In this document: positions 48,121 through 59,065 of the stretch, in pieces
Numbering within the stretch: the stretch's first letter is position 1
How the letters are laid out: the number at the start of each line of letters is the position of its first letter
From: Novipirellula galeiformis
GTDB lineage: Bacteria; Planctomycetota; Planctomycetia; Pirellulales; Pirellulaceae
Direction of reading: 5' to 3'
Assembly (NCBI RefSeq): GCF_007860095.1
Contig: NZ_SJPT01000004.1
Coordinates: 221,260-285,259 of the forward strand
Length of the DNA stretch: 64,000 bases
Notes under the pieces: generated by a model
Databases searched by the model: none
Seen by the model: only the letters and a program-made list of their open reading frames with translations
What the model was told of the DNA's origin: nothing
Made by a program: the position numbers and the translations under genes

Positions 48121-48999
48121 TTAGCCTTTGCGGGCAATCGCTTCGACAACGGCTTGGCCCATGTCGGCTGGGGTGGGTGCGACCACAATGCCCGCGTCTT
48201 CCAAGGCAGCGACCTTTTCTTCGGCCGTTCCCTTCCCGCCGCTGATGATCGCGCCGGCGTGTCCCATTCGCTTTCCGGGAGGGGCAGTACGACCGGCGAT
48301 GAACGCGGCCACAGGCTTGGTGACGTTGGCTTTGGCAAATGCCGCAGCTTCTTCTTCGGCCGATCCACCGATTTCACCGATCATCAAGATCGCTTCGGTT
48401 TGGTCGTCTTCTTGATACAGCTTTAGCAGGTCGATAAAGCTAGTGCCGACGATCGGGTCGCCACCGAGTCCCACGCAGGTGCTTTGACCAAGACCGAGGT
48501 TGCTGGTTTGCCAAACCGCTTCGTAGGTCAACGTACCACTGCGGCTCATCACGCCGACTTTGCCTGGGTTATGGATATAACCGGGCATGATGCCGATCTT
48601 GCACGAACCCGGCGTGATCAAACCAGGGCAGTTAGGGCCGATCAGGATCGAGTTGCTCGCTCGCACTTTTTCGTAGACGCGAACCATGTCGATGACAGGC
48701 ACGCCTTCGGTGATCGCAGCGATGATTCCGATGCCCGCATCGATCGCTTCGAGGATCGCGTCAGCGGTGAAAGGCGGCGGCACGAAGATCATCGTTGCGT
48801 TCGCACCGGTCTTTTCGACCGCTTCTTCGACTGTGTCAAAGACAGGGATGCCTTCGACATTTTGGCCGCCTTTGCCTGGCGTGACCCCGCCGACCATGTT
48901 GGTGCCGTAGTCACGGCAACCGAGACTATGGAACGTGCCGGCGTTGCCCGTGATGCCTTGGCAGATGACTTTTGTGTTTCCGTCAACCAGAATGCTCAT
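48121..48999 (-). CDS. sucD: Succinyl-CoA synthetase subunit alpha
   Basis: SucD carries the phosphorylated histidine of the citric-acid-cycle enzyme. The CoA-binding region [10 protein letters not shown] and the phospho-His247 in [10 protein letters not shown] are present. The 292-residue length matches the family. It forms a heterotetramer with SucC, converting succinyl-CoA to succinate with NTP formation. It is 136 bases from the sucC 3' end, so the two probably share a transcript. The ATG at 48999 lacks a clear SD. Confidence 0.98.
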   Translation of the reverse strand: MSILVDGNTKVICQGITGNAGTFHSLGCRDYGTNMVGGVTPGKGGQNVEGIPVFDTVEEAVEKTGANATMIFVPPPFTADAILEAIDAGIGIIAAITEGVPVIDMVRVYEKVRASNSILIGPNCPGLITPGSCKIGIMPGYIHNPGKVGVMSRSGTLTYEAVWQTSNLGLGQSTCVGLGGDPIVGTSFIDLLKLYQEDDQTEAILMIGEIGGSAEEEAAAFAKANVTKPVAAFIAGRTAPPGKRMGHAGAIISGGKGTAEEKVAALEDAGIVVAPTPADMGQAVVEAIARKG

Positions 49000-49135
49000 G
49001 ACCGAATGACTATTGTAGAGAACGTGTGGGAATGGAAAGTTGAACCGACTTGGGGGTGGTCATCCGTCGCCGGGGCGACGGAGTTGACGCGGTTTTGCCT
49101 TGTAGTGCTGCAACGAGCCCAGGGAAAGGTTTCCC

Positions 49136-50323
49136 TTAACCTGCGGCAGCCGCCACAATCTTTTTGGCTGCGTCCGTAATGTCGGTCGCGTTGATAACGT
49201 TGACGTCGCTTTCGGCAAGCATCTTGCGACCTTCTTCGACCTCGGTGCCTTCGAGACGGACCACCAAAGGAACCGTAAAGCCGACCGTCTTGCTCGCTTC
49301 GATCAAAGCCGATGCGATCGTGGTACAGCGTGCGATCCCGCCAAAGATGTTGACCAACACGCCCTTGCAGTTCGGGTCCGACAACAAAATCCGGAACGCT
49401 TCGGTCACTTGTTGAGCGTTGGCTCCACCACCGACATCCAGGAAGTTCGCTGGCTTGCCACCGTGGTATTTGATGATGTCCATTGTCGACATCGCCAATC
49501 CGGCACCGTTGACCAAGCAACCGATGTTGCCTTCGAGCTTAACATAGCTGAGTCCCGCATCGCTGGCACGAACTTCGCTCGGCTCCTCTTCGGACAAGTC
49601 GCGGAATTCGAGCAAGTCTTTGTGACGATACAGCGCGTTGTCGTCGAAGGTGATCTTCGCATCCAACGCAATCATTTCACCACTGCCGGTGATCACCAAC
49701 GGGTTGATCTCCGCCATCGCACAATCGTAATCGACAAAGAAGCGGCAAATGGCGGGCATGAACTTGAACGCAGCCTTGGCCGCGGCGCCTTCAATTCCGA
49801 GCTTCTTGCAAAGCTTGCGGACTTGGAATGCCTCCAGACCGACCGCGGGATCAAAGTGCTCTTTGAAGATCAATTCGGGAGTCTCTTCGGCCACTTTCTC
49901 AATCTCAACACCGCCTTCGGTGCTGACCATCAAGACCGGGCGAGCCGCTTCGCGGTCGACAACGATGCCGAGGTACAATTCGCGGGCAATATCACACCCC
50001 GCCTCGACAAAGACTTGATTGACGACTTTGCCTTCTTCGCCAGTCTGGATTGTGACCAACGTTTTTCCGAGCAATCCGTTTGCAGCAGCACGAGCTTCGT
50101 CGGCGCTTTTAACTAACACGACACCCCGCTGTTCGGGGTTATCGATAATGGTTCCTTTACCACGTCCGCCAGCATGAATCTGGGCTTTGACAACAGCAAT
50201 CGAACCACCGAGTTTGTCATAGGCGGCAGCCGCTTCATCAGCGGTCGTAGCGACATGCCCTTCCAAAACCGGGACACCAGCTTTGCGGAACAGTTGCTTG
50301 CCTTGATATTCGTGAATTTTCAT
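49136..50323 (-). CDS. sucC: Succinyl-CoA synthetase subunit beta
   Basis: The protein starts [16 protein letters not shown], as usual for SucC, and has the ATP-grasp region with [12 protein letters not shown] and the C-terminal NIFGGIARC ligase segment. It binds nucleotide and succinate and pairs with SucD. I used the ATG at 50323; the frame is open to 50413 but the added residues are unlike the family. It is cytoplasmic. No strong SD is visible. Confidence 0.97.
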   Translation of the reverse strand: MKIHEYQGKQLFRKAGVPVLEGHVATTADEAAAAYDKLGGSIAVVKAQIHAGGRGKGTIIDNPEQRGVVLVKSADEARAAANGLLGKTLVTIQTGEEGKVVNQVFVEAGCDIARELYLGIVVDREAARPVLMVSTEGGVEIEKVAEETPELIFKEHFDPAVGLEAFQVRKLCKKLGIEGAAAKAAFKFMPAICRFFVDYDCAMAEINPLVITGSGEMIALDAKITFDDNALYRHKDLLEFRDLSEEEPSEVRASDAGLSYVKLEGNIGCLVNGAGLAMSTMDIIKYHGGKPANFLDVGGGANAQQVTEAFRILLSDPNCKGVLVNIFGGIARCTTIASALIEASKTVGFTVPLVVRLEGTEVEEGRKMLAESDVNVINATDITDAAKKIVAAAAG

Positions 50324-50649
50324 CGACTTAAAGGGTGCTTTCGCGCTCGCGCACAAGGGAAACGTTTCCGAGAAGTAGAAAATATACGTCTGGAACGCTG
50401 ACTCAGGAACCATAGCGCCAAATTTGTCCGCCCGAGAAGTTGGAAAAGTCTCTAAGCGGGCGTCTCTAAGCGGGTGTCACGGTGCGGGCATCACGGTCGA
50501 GCACGAAGGGGCAAAGTCGCACACCGAACTCGAAGACGCCTGGAGCGAAATTCCATCGGCGCCGTTGCAGCGTGAATCGACGCCCCGTCGCCCATTTCCA
50601 GCGGCCGACGATGGCGAGCCCCCTCTCGGCGCCATACGGCGCTGGAGCT
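50324..50649. other. Intergenic stretch upstream of sucC
   Basis: The stretch separates sucC from the DUF1501 gene on the same strand and should contain the sucCD promoter. It has no gene, hairpin with T tract or RNA signal that I can see. Confidence 0.4.
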
Positions 50650-52119
50650 TTAGGACATTAGCGCTGAAACGGCCTCAGCCTTGACCAACTCGCGAGGTTG
50701 ATTCAGGTGGTTGTAGACGATCGTTTCCGGTGCGATCCCGAAGCTGTGGTAAATCGTCGCTAATAGTTCCGCAGGATGCACCGGGTTTTCTAGCGGCGCC
50801 GAGGCGGTTTTGTCGCTCTTGCCATGGACATACCCGCGTTTGATTCCCGCACCAGCCAATACCGCGGTGTAGCAATACGGCCAATGGTCGCGGCCATCAT
50901 CGCTGTTGTTATTGCCACTGGTACTGACACCCCGTTGAGGACTGCGACCGAATTCGCCTACCGCAACGATCAGCGTATCTTCGAGCAATCCGCGCGTGTC
51001 CATGTCCGTGATCAATGTCGATAGCGCCGAGTCGAGCATCGGGGCGGATTGGTCTTTCATCCGCTTGCTCAGCCCGCTGTGGTGATCCCACGAATGATTG
51101 TCACTGTTGGCAACCTTGGGCCAAATCACTTCGACCACGCGTGTGCCGGCTTCCACCAACCGTCGGGCCAGCAAACAGCTTTGACCAAACGTGTTGCGTC
51201 CATAGGCATCGCGGATCTCGTTGGCTTCGGCCGACAAGTTAAACGCATCGCGTGCACGCCCCGAAACGATCAACGACAACGCTTGGTCATAGTACTGGTC
51301 CAATTCAAACGATTCGACCGCTTCATTGATTTGAGGCATTTGGGCATTCAGCAGATCACGCAACTTCGCTCGCCGCTGCAGACGGACACTGAAGACCTCG
51401 GGTCGCAGTTGCAGATCATCGATCTTGATGCGACTCATCTTTTCCATATCCATATCGTCACCATCAGGATAAAGCGTATACGGATCAAACGCTTTGCCGA
51501 GAAACCCCGCGGTACCTCCCTTACCCACGACGTTGGATTCTTGCAGCGGACGCGGCAGCATGACAAACGGAAGCATCGGTTCTTCCAACGGACGCATCTT
51601 GACAATGTTGCTGCCAAAATTCGGAAAATCCTTGGGCGATGGCGGTTCGAGTTGCCCCGACGGACTGACCTTATCGGTCGTATAGCCAGTCATCATTTGG
51701 TAGATCGCCGCAGTGTGGTTGAACAAACCATTGGGCGTGTACGACATCGACCGAATCATCGTGAAGCGGTCGTTCACTTGACTGAGCTGCGGTAAGTTTT
51801 CGGTGAACTTCACCCCGGGGATTTTTGTGCTGATCGGCTTGAAGACGCTTTTCACATTGTCGGGCAGATTCTCTTTAGGATCCCACAAATCCAACTGACT
51901 CGGCCCGCCCTGCAAATACAGCAGGATGATACTTTTGGCCTTGCCCCATCCCGGCCCACCGACCTGTTTTTCGGAGGCCGCGGCACTTTGCATGTTCAAC
52001 AGCGACGGCAACGACAAACCGAGCATGCCACATCCGCCCACTCGCAAAAACGTGCGACGCGTTGCCGAGAGATGCGGATCGCACAGATCCTTTGCTTTGA
52101 AACCTTTGAATGACAACAT
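50650..52119 (-). CDS. DUF1501 protein of the fused cytochrome locus
   Basis: The N-terminus has a twin-arginine-like signal, [22 protein letters not shown], and DUF1501 covers the rest, with [41 protein letters not shown] and GRDHWPYCY. It belongs to the same family as the gene at 11920 but is only moderately similar, so it is an older paralog. It is probably exported through Tat. The gene lies 24 bases after the 1700-residue cytochrome fusion on the same strand and should be co-transcribed. Confidence 0.93.
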   Translation of the reverse strand: MLSFKGFKAKDLCDPHLSATRRTFLRVGGCGMLGLSLPSLLNMQSAAASEKQVGGPGWGKAKSIILLYLQGGPSQLDLWDPKENLPDNVKSVFKPISTKIPGVKFTENLPQLSQVNDRFTMIRSMSYTPNGLFNHTAAIYQMMTGYTTDKVSPSGQLEPPSPKDFPNFGSNIVKMRPLEEPMLPFVMLPRPLQESNVVGKGGTAGFLGKAFDPYTLYPDGDDMDMEKMSRIKIDDLQLRPEVFSVRLQRRAKLRDLLNAQMPQINEAVESFELDQYYDQALSLIVSGRARDAFNLSAEANEIRDAYGRNTFGQSCLLARRLVEAGTRVVEVIWPKVANSDNHSWDHHSGLSKRMKDQSAPMLDSALSTLITDMDTRGLLEDTLIVAVGEFGRSPQRGVSTSGNNNSDDGRDHWPYCYTAVLAGAGIKRGYVHGKSDKTASAPLENPVHPAELLATIYHSFGIAPETIVYNHLNQPRELVKAEAVSALMS

Positions 52120-52143
52120 CGTTCGTTCTCTCTCTTGGTTAAT

Positions 52144-55100
52144 TCAGTGATTGAACAGAAACGCAGGGCTATTGATTAACGCCCACGCCAAATCTTCGGC
52201 TGCGGTTAAACGGACGTTGCCGAGTTGCTTCGTACTTTCGGCAAGGTCCCGGCGAAGTTGGACAAGTGCCGGATCGTCCTCCGTCGCGATCGAAAAAGTC
52301 ATTTTGCGTTGTTCCAACTGCACCAACATCGGGTCCGGCGGCACAGGTTTTCGAGCTTCAGCCAATGCCGTACGTAAATCGGCGATGCCTTTGTCCGTGG
52401 CTGTACCGTAGTCGACGATCAACTTGGTGACCGCTTCGCTGCGTTGCTCCGCCGGAGTCGATAGCGCGGCGGCGATCGACTCGCTTTGGCTGAGCGGTAT
52501 GTCGCCTTCGGCCGTGGTGGCGGAAATCCGGAATAAGCCCAACCGATGTTTGTCGGCATTGTGGAACTGATGCAAATCGAACGTCAACGTGCAACCGCTG
52601 GGATTCGCGATCGGCGTTTTCAGTTGGAACGTGGCCCAATGCACCACACCTAGCGAAGGCGATACAGCCCAGCCGCCTTGATCATTCGTCTTTCCATCAA
52701 ACGTGGTGCTGATGTCAAAGCCGCCCTGAGTGAAGTCGGCTTGTGCTTTGGCGATTTCGACCTTTTCCAGCTTTTGATCTTTACCGTTACCTTGCACTTG
52801 GATCACCAATTCAGTGACCACGAAATTGCCGTTGTCGGGCAACCCGGGACCACCAGCGGGCAGGTCCGCGGCCGGTAACGCTTCGAGCCGAAACCCCGTG
52901 ATCTGTTTCAATGTCGTGGGCATCTTGACCGTGTAGATGCCTTTGTCGGCGTTGCCTGAGGCTCGGATCGAACGGTCCCCTTGCGGCGTCAACACCGCCT
53001 TGTTCGATGCCGACAACTCAGTCGCCGACAATGGATGCCATTCCACGTTGGACGCGTCGGCAAATCGTTTTTCAGTGGTCGCGACCAACTGGGCTTGCGC
53101 TTCGCTCAGTGCCATTTCAGCCGCAGCAACTCGTTTCGCGCGTTCTTCTTCGAGCCGCGTTCGTTCGGGCTTGATTGCCTCGGTTCGCTCGGCAATCTGC
53201 GAGACCACCTCGGCAAGTTTCGTTTCGCGAACATTTTCGAATTCGGACCGCCGAATCGCCCAGTCGGCTTCGGCTTGCTCAACCTGCTTTTGCAGCGTGT
53301 CATGATCGACTTGGACTTGGCCAATGATGCTCTTGAACGCCGTGGTTTCGGGCGTGGTAGGCCGCCGTCCGATCGCTCGCAAGAAAATCTCTTCGGCGAG
53401 CATTTCGTCTTCGCTGCATGTCTGGACGATTTTGGCGAGTTCATTTTGAGGATCCGAAATCGCGGTGCCGACCGTAGGCCCGCTGATCAGTGCCATCACC
53501 GGGCCGAGCTGCAGATCCGAGGAACGTTCACATTCGCATGCACTTTCCCGCACCGGCCGCCCCAGGTTCTGTAAGAACCCATCGGCAAGCTTCACTCCGG
53601 AATCGGGTAACGCCGCGGCACGCGTTCCCTTGGCCACCCCCGGAATCGAACTGATCGCTCCGGTAACCTGATGCACCGCATCGTAAATCACTTCGGCCGG
53701 CAATCGTCGTGGCATCGCATGCGAGTAATTCAGATAGTCGTCTTCATTTAGCGGATTCGACTCGATGCTCAATTGATAGGTGCGACTATTGCAAATCAAA
53801 CGATGCATCGCCCGCGTATCAAACTCCGATTCGACGAAGCGATCGGTCAGAAAACTCAACAGCTCGGGGTTGGTCGGCGGGTTGCCAGCGCGGATATCGT
53901 CAATGGGTTCGATCAAACCAACCCCAAGCAAATAGCCCCACAATCGGTTGACGTAACTGCGAGCAAAATAGGGGTTGTCGGCGTCCGTCATCCAGCGAGC
54001 CAATTGTTCGCGGCGCGACGGATTGTCACTCGTTTCATGATCGACGGCGAAGGGAAAACTTGGTGGGACGGTATCCCCGGTTCTGCCATGTTTGATCTCA
54101 CCGTTGGTTTTGTCCGCCACGATTTCAAACAGCGGCTTAGCACCTTCGACCGCCGAGCCACCAATTTTGCGATCGCCGGAGGCAGGATCTGTCTGTAGAT
54201 CGACCTGAGCAAAGTAGGCCGCCATCTCAAAGTACTGGTCTTGGGTCCAACGTTCAAACGGATGGTCGTGGCACTTGTTGCAGTTGAAGCGGATTCCCAA
54301 AAACAAATGCGTGGTGTTCTCCATCGTGTCTTCGGGGGTACGCAGCACTTTGAAATACGACGCGGGAGGATTTTCATTGTTCGATCCGCTAGCGGTTAAC
54401 ACCTCGCGGACAAATTGGTCGTACGGTCGGTTTTCCGCAACGCAAGTACGAATCCAGTCTCGGAACTGGGTGCTTCCCTCGACCCCAAGAAATTTCCGAT
54501 TGACTTGCAACAAGTCGCACCACTTATTGGTCCAGTAGGCGATGTAAGCTTCGCTGCCGATCAATTCATCGATCACCTTGGATCGCTTTTCACCCGTCTC
54601 AGTCGGATCCGCCAAAAACGATTTGACTTGATCGCTGGTGGGCAACAATCCGGTTAAATCGAGATGCACGCGGCGTAGAAACGTGGCGTCATCGCACAGC
54701 GGGCTGGGGACCACCTTCACACGCTGCCATTTCTTTGCGACCAATTCATCGATCGTGTTGTGGGTCACCAACGCCTGATCTTCGTAACCGGATCGATCGC
54801 CCATCACGGTCAACGTGGTGGCGGCGTAGGCACCTTCAAAACGAGCCAGGATCGGAGCTTCGCCGCGGCGAATCGCCGTCAGCAATCCTTTGGCATCGGC
54901 CGTGGCGACTTCGGAGTTTCCGCTCTCGATAAACGCTTCGCTAGTCACGTCACGCGAAGTGCCGTTGCGATAGGTGGCGACCACTCGCACTTGTTGACGC
55001 GACTGGATCGCTTGGACGGTGGGATTGGTTGGAGAAATCTCGATCGACGCGACGCGTGGCGACTGTAAATCCACTTGGCTTCCATCGGCAATCCAGCGGC

Positions 55101-57246
55101 GCAGGATCGCATGGTTAGGGTCTCCGTCGACCATCACGACGCCACCTTGGTGCGGCGTCAAACCGAGTGGTTTTCTCAGCATCAACGAATTGTCGGGCGA
55201 GGCAGGGTTGATGCGTCGAGCCGCTAAGTCATCTTTGAGTGCGCGCAAATCGAACACAGGATCGTAACCGCGCAGCGACAGCCGGAATCCATTTTTTCCC
55301 TTCTGAGCTCCATGACATGTTCCTTGGTTACATCCCAAGCGGCTAAGTACGGGATTCACGTCGTGAATGTAATCGACCGCGCCGGGTGCGTTATCGTCAG
55401 CGTGCGGCGACGTCACCTCGACCTGAATCGTTGTTATTCGTTCGCCAAAACGAACCACCATTTCTCCATTCCCCTCGGCGATCGGTCTGATCAAACCACG
55501 TTCGTTGATGGCGATCAGCGAGGGCACCTGGACTTCGCAGCAACGAGTCACGTCAACTTTCGAGTCGTCGACAAGCGTTGCCGTCACTACGATTTGGTTG
55601 TAGGCGTAGGGCGAGTCCAACCGGATCGTCTCGGGATCGACCGTCAATTTGCGAACTAATTTTGCATCCACGCTAAGTTCGTCAGAGAAATCCCCATCCA
55701 CTGCGACTTGCGATTGCATCCACGCTTTGGCGTCAAAGGCAGTGAGTTTGACGTTCTTTTCCGTTTCGATGGTGACAATCGGAAACTCGGACACGAGCTT
55801 GCCGTCGGCATCGAGTCGTCGCAACACGGCGTCGTTGGCGGACATCAGCAGCGCATTGTCGCTGGCAAAACGAATCGCGTAGACCGCGGCCGTGTCGCTA
55901 CTCCATTTTGCGATCTCGGTGGTTTCTTTGGATTGATACGCGGCAACAATTTCCTTCTCTTTCGCGGAACGCTCTGAATCTCGCTTGGCCATGATGGCTT
56001 TGATTTGCTCGGACAATTCACCGACAAAGTCATACTTCCAAACTCGCACTTCACTGCGGCCATCGAACGTCGAGGCGGCGGCCAAACGCGAGCCATCGGG
56101 GCTGATTGCGACACTGAAGATTCGCCCTGGCATCGCCGGTAAATTGCGGATCAAGTTGGCATCGTCACCAATCTTTCTCGCGGTTTCGCGAAAGACGCGA
56201 TAAACCTTGGCGACACCATCCGCGCCTCCAATCAAAATTTCATTTCGCTGGGGATGGATCGCGACACTATTGAGACCACCCGAAAGCGCACCAGGCGTGA
56301 TCGAGGTGATGTTGTCAATAAAACGCTCGGTGGCGACTTCGGTCAATTTGCACGACATATCCCGAGCGACCGAAACCAAATGAGTCCCATCCGGCGTGAA
56401 GACGGTGTCGCGAACCCAATCGTCGTGCGCGCCTTGAAACAGCACCTGTTCCCCCGAAGAGGAGTCGATGGCTCGAATCACATTATCGGTGGCACCAAAG
56501 GCGAGTTTGCTTCCGTCGGGCGACCAACTGCCACCACTTAGCGTATCGTGCGTCAACGGCAACGACATCTCGAGTTTGCCTGATGCGACATCCCAGATTT
56601 GCACCTCGCCCTGAACCCCAGGGGTGCCTCCGATCGCGGCGACTCGCTTGCCGTCAGGTGAAAAACGGACGGTATTGATTCGCGGACTCATTCCAATCAA
56701 CCGCGAAATCGTTTGCCCCGTCTCGCGATTTAACAAAATCACTTCATGGAACCCCGCCACGGCGACCTGCTGAGCATCCGGTGAAACATCCAGCGATGGC
56801 AGCGTGGGGGGGCCAACATAAACAGGCGGATTGCTTTGATTGAAGCTCCGTTCCGTCGAAGGGAGCGAGTCATCCTTGGCCCCTGCGGCGATCCAGCGCC
56901 GGATCTTCTCAATCTCGATCGGGTTGAGCGGCTTGGCCGGTGACTTAGGCATCTCCGCGTGCCCACCGACCGGAGTGATCTGTTGGACCAGATAACTCTC
57001 GTCCGGTTTGCCGGGCACGATGGCTGCGGATTCACTCTCACCGCCTGCGACTAACGAAGCAAAATCGGTCATGTTGTACCGGCCAAGTTGCTTCGCACCC
57101 TGATGGCATCCGAAGCACTGATTTCGAAAAATCGGCTCGATGTCGCGAGCAAAACTTAACGGGGTCTGAGGTTCGGAAGACTCCTCCGCTCCCCCATGGA
57201 CACACGCGAGTGAAACGAAAGCGAGCAAGATCGTTCGAAAGACCAT
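52144..57246 (-). CDS. PSCyt1-WD40-Big2-DUF1549-DUF1553 fusion cytochrome protein
   Basis: From the ATG at 57246 the protein has 1700 residues with a signal peptide (TILLAFVSLACVHGG). In order: a CFGCH haem site in PSCyt1, WD40-like repeats (about 130-480), an Ig-like region, a cytochrome-like segment with CNQGTCH (CX4CH), a Big2 domain, DUF1549 with CNKCH before DHPFERW, and DUF1553. DUF1553 is interrupted by a coiled coil and a beta-sandwich-like domain of some 330 residues before its last block SPAFLFNH. It is exported, and its modules match the two separate genes at 4695 and 6757. Its catalytic role is unknown. Confidence 0.93.
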   Translation of the reverse strand: MVFRTILLAFVSLACVHGGAEESSEPQTPLSFARDIEPIFRNQCFGCHQGAKQLGRYNMTDFASLVAGGESESAAIVPGKPDESYLVQQITPVGGHAEMPKSPAKPLNPIEIEKIRRWIAAGAKDDSLPSTERSFNQSNPPVYVGPPTLPSLDVSPDAQQVAVAGFHEVILLNRETGQTISRLIGMSPRINTVRFSPDGKRVAAIGGTPGVQGEVQIWDVASGKLEMSLPLTHDTLSGGSWSPDGSKLAFGATDNVIRAIDSSSGEQVLFQGAHDDWVRDTVFTPDGTHLVSVARDMSCKLTEVATERFIDNITSITPGALSGGLNSVAIHPQRNEILIGGADGVAKVYRVFRETARKIGDDANLIRNLPAMPGRIFSVAISPDGSRLAAASTFDGRSEVRVWKYDFVGELSEQIKAIMAKRDSERSAKEKEIVAAYQSKETTEIAKWSSDTAAVYAIRFASDNALLMSANDAVLRRLDADGKLVSEFPIVTIETEKNVKLTAFDAKAWMQSQVAVDGDFSDELSVDAKLVRKLTVDPETIRLDSPYAYNQIVVTATLVDDSKVDVTRCCEVQVPSLIAINERGLIRPIAEGNGEMVVRFGERITTIQVEVTSPHADDNAPGAVDYIHDVNPVLSRLGCNQGTCHGAQKGKNGFRLSLRGYDPVFDLRALKDDLAARRINPASPDNSLMLRKPLGLTPHQGGVVMVDGDPNHAILRRWIADGSQVDLQSPRVASIEISPTNPTVQAIQSRQQVRVVATYRNGTSRDVTSEAFIESGNSEVATADAKGLLTAIRRGEAPILARFEGAYAATTLTVMGDRSGYEDQALVTHNTIDELVAKKWQRVKVVPSPLCDDATFLRRVHLDLTGLLPTSDQVKSFLADPTETGEKRSKVIDELIGSEAYIAYWTNKWCDLLQVNRKFLGVEGSTQFRDWIRTCVAENRPYDQFVREVLTASGSNNENPPASYFKVLRTPEDTMENTTHLFLGIRFNCNKCHDHPFERWTQDQYFEMAAYFAQVDLQTDPASGDRKIGGSAVEGAKPLFEIVADKTNGEIKHGRTGDTVPPSFPFAVDHETSDNPSRREQLARWMTDADNPYFARSYVNRLWGYLLGVGLIEPIDDIRAGNPPTNPELLSFLTDRFVESEFDTRAMHRLICNSRTYQLSIESNPLNEDDYLNYSHAMPRRLPAEVIYDAVHQVTGAISSIPGVAKGTRAAALPDSGVKLADGFLQNLGRPVRESACECERSSDLQLGPVMALISGPTVGTAISDPQNELAKIVQTCSEDEMLAEEIFLRAIGRRPTTPETTAFKSIIGQVQVDHDTLQKQVEQAEADWAIRRSEFENVRETKLAEVVSQIAERTEAIKPERTRLEEERAKRVAAAEMALSEAQAQLVATTEKRFADASNVEWHPLSATELSASNKAVLTPQGDRSIRASGNADKGIYTVKMPTTLKQITGFRLEALPAADLPAGGPGLPDNGNFVVTELVIQVQGNGKDQKLEKVEIAKAQADFTQGGFDISTTFDGKTNDQGGWAVSPSLGVVHWATFQLKTPIANPSGCTLTFDLHQFHNADKHRLGLFRISATTAEGDIPLSQSESIAAALSTPAEQRSEAVTKLIVDYGTATDKGIADLRTALAEARKPVPPDPMLVQLEQRKMTFSIATEDDPALVQLRRDLAESTKQLGNVRLTAAEDLAWALINSPAFLFNH

Positions 57247-58053
57247 GGCATGACTCGTGTTGACGGAGTTCGTTTGCTCACAGAGCTCCGAGAATTGCCA
57301 ACGGCGAACTGCCATTTCGAATCATGCGATCGACATGAAGACGGCGGAAGTGTGACGCGTTGCTATTCAGAGAACCGTGAGTCTGACAACGCCAGTCCAG
57401 TACCCACAAGAACGAGCGAGGGTACGAGTAGCCCAGTTCATGGGCGGGCGAGAACGGGCCGGGTGCCAACCACTCCATAGTTCAAGCAGCGAGGCACAAC
57501 AGACCGTTAAGCCAATATAGAGGAAGCCTTGCCCTCGTCAACGCTTTTCCAGAGGTGTAAACTCTGATCGTCCGAGAAAGCGAAAGGCCACGAATCGATC
57601 GTGGATGTCGAAGAACCTCAGCGGGAGTCGTTCCGAAAACTCAACCGCATGGCGGTAGCCGAAGGGCAGCTACTTTAATAGCGGTGCGGCGCGAGCCGCC
57701 CGGTTGCAGCGAGCAAAACATTCGAAAACCACCCGCTGAGTGTCAAAGTAAGTGCCATTAGCCGCTAACCACGGTTCTCGAAACAACCGAGCCTCAAGCC
57801 CTTCGGCTAAGGTCGATTCACCGAATCACTCCTGCCTGGGTGCCCAAAGAGAAAGCCTCAAAAAGGAGGATGTGTACGGAAATGCCTTCCTCACTTACCT
57901 CTAGACTCTCACAGCGAAGCGATCCGCCAGAGAGAGCCTAAGTGCGGAGGAACAAAAACACAGGCAAATCGTTTCCAAACCCACTCCTAACACACACTCG
58001 CTATCCTCTCTGACTATCCTATGACCCCACTCCCATTGAACCCGAGGAACCGA
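57247..58053. other. Long intergenic stretch with one REP-like hairpin
   Basis: The 807 bases separate divergent genes. Short frames lack domains and SD. A hairpin GCGGC-GCGA-GCCGC lies at 57686-57699. Promoters for both sides must be here but I could not place them. Confidence 0.45.
57686..57699. repeat. REP-like GC hairpin
   Basis: The five-base stem and four-base loop with GC-rich flanks resemble short dispersed planctomycete repeats. Only one copy of this exact hairpin is obvious in the window. Confidence 0.35.
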
Positions 58054-58866
58054 ATGAAAAGCACAATTTCCAAGTCTCTGACTCTGTTGGCGGCGCTGAC
58101 GAGCGTCGCGTTCGCCACTGTAAATTCAAGCTCCTGCGTCTCCGCCGAAGAATACCTCAACGGGATCGCGTGGCAGAAACCAGCGGTGGTCACTCCGGGA
58201 AAAACCGACTCCGATCCTCCTTCGGATGCGGTCATCTTGTTTGATGGCGCCGACTTATCCGAATGGGAAAACGGCGACCAATGGACGGTGAAGGACGGTG
58301 CCGCTAGCACGGGCAAAGGCAAGATCACGTCCAAGCGGACATTTGGTGATTGCCAACTGCACCTGGAATGGTCCGCGCCGACCCCCGTCAAAGGCAGCGG
58401 CCAAGGACGCGGTAATAGCGGTGTATTTATGATGGGACGCTATGAAATCCAAGTTTTGGATTCCTATGAAAATGAGACTTACTCCGATGGCCAAGCGGGT
58501 GCGATTTACAAGCAAACACCTCCGGCGGTCAATGTCACGCGTCCCCCAGGCGAATGGAACAGCTACGATATCTTCTGGACCGCTCCGCGATTCGGCGACG
58601 ACAAAAAACTGGTTTCGCCCGCCTACGTGACCGTGGTTCACAACGGAGTGTTGATCCTGAACCACTTTGAGCTCAAAGGCGATACTCCCTTCCATCGCCC
58701 GCCACAGTACAGTGCCCATGAACCGGTGGGCCCGATCTCGCTGCAAGATCACGGCAATCCCGTTCGCTTTCGCAACATCTGGGTCCGAGAGTTTCAACCG
58801 CCTCAGGGTGAACAGGTGCGAAAACCATTCTTACGCGACGGCGATAAAGAAACTCCGATCGAGTAA
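58054..58866 (+). CDS. DUF1080 (3-keto-disaccharide hydrolase) protein
   Basis: The ATG at 58054 follows GAGGAA at seven bases, and the N-terminus is a signal peptide ending near CVSAEE. The DUF1080 domain contains LFDGADLSEWENG, GRGNSGVFMMGRYEIQVLDSY and a terminal FRNIWVREF. Family members have a concanavalin-like fold and several hydrolyse 3-keto-glycosides. The protein is likely periplasmic. An inverted repeat at 58903 may end the transcript. It has no enzymatic neighbour in the window. Confidence 0.93.
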   Translation: MKSTISKSLTLLAALTSVAFATVNSSSCVSAEEYLNGIAWQKPAVVTPGKTDSDPPSDAVILFDGADLSEWENGDQWTVKDGAASTGKGKITSKRTFGDCQLHLEWSAPTPVKGSGQGRGNSGVFMMGRYEIQVLDSYENETYSDGQAGAIYKQTPPAVNVTRPPGEWNSYDIFWTAPRFGDDKKLVSPAYVTVVHNGVLILNHFELKGDTPFHRPPQYSAHEPVGPISLQDHGNPVRFRNIWVREFQPPQGEQVRKPFLRDGDKETPIE

Positions 58867-58902
58867 TTACACTCGAGTCATCGCAACGCCATCGCATCTC
58901 AA

Positions 58903-58925
58903 GCCACGCTCGGGTCGAGCGTGGC
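58903..58925 (+). terminator. Possible hairpin terminator of the DUF1080 gene
   Basis: GCCACGCTCG and its complement flank GGT 37 bases past the stop codon. The stem is strong but no T tract follows; short GTGGCG-type tandem repeats do. It may stabilise the mRNA end rather than terminate. Confidence 0.45.
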
Positions 58926-59065
58926 GAGATGTGGCGAGGCGAGATGTGGCGTGGCGAGTCGTGGCAGCCAACCGCCCCCACCGATCCGCCTGCTTCGCTG
59001 TGGTCTTTCGCGGTGGTATTTCGCTGTGGTCTTTTTCCGGGCGAAACCTCACCAAGGCGTTACAC

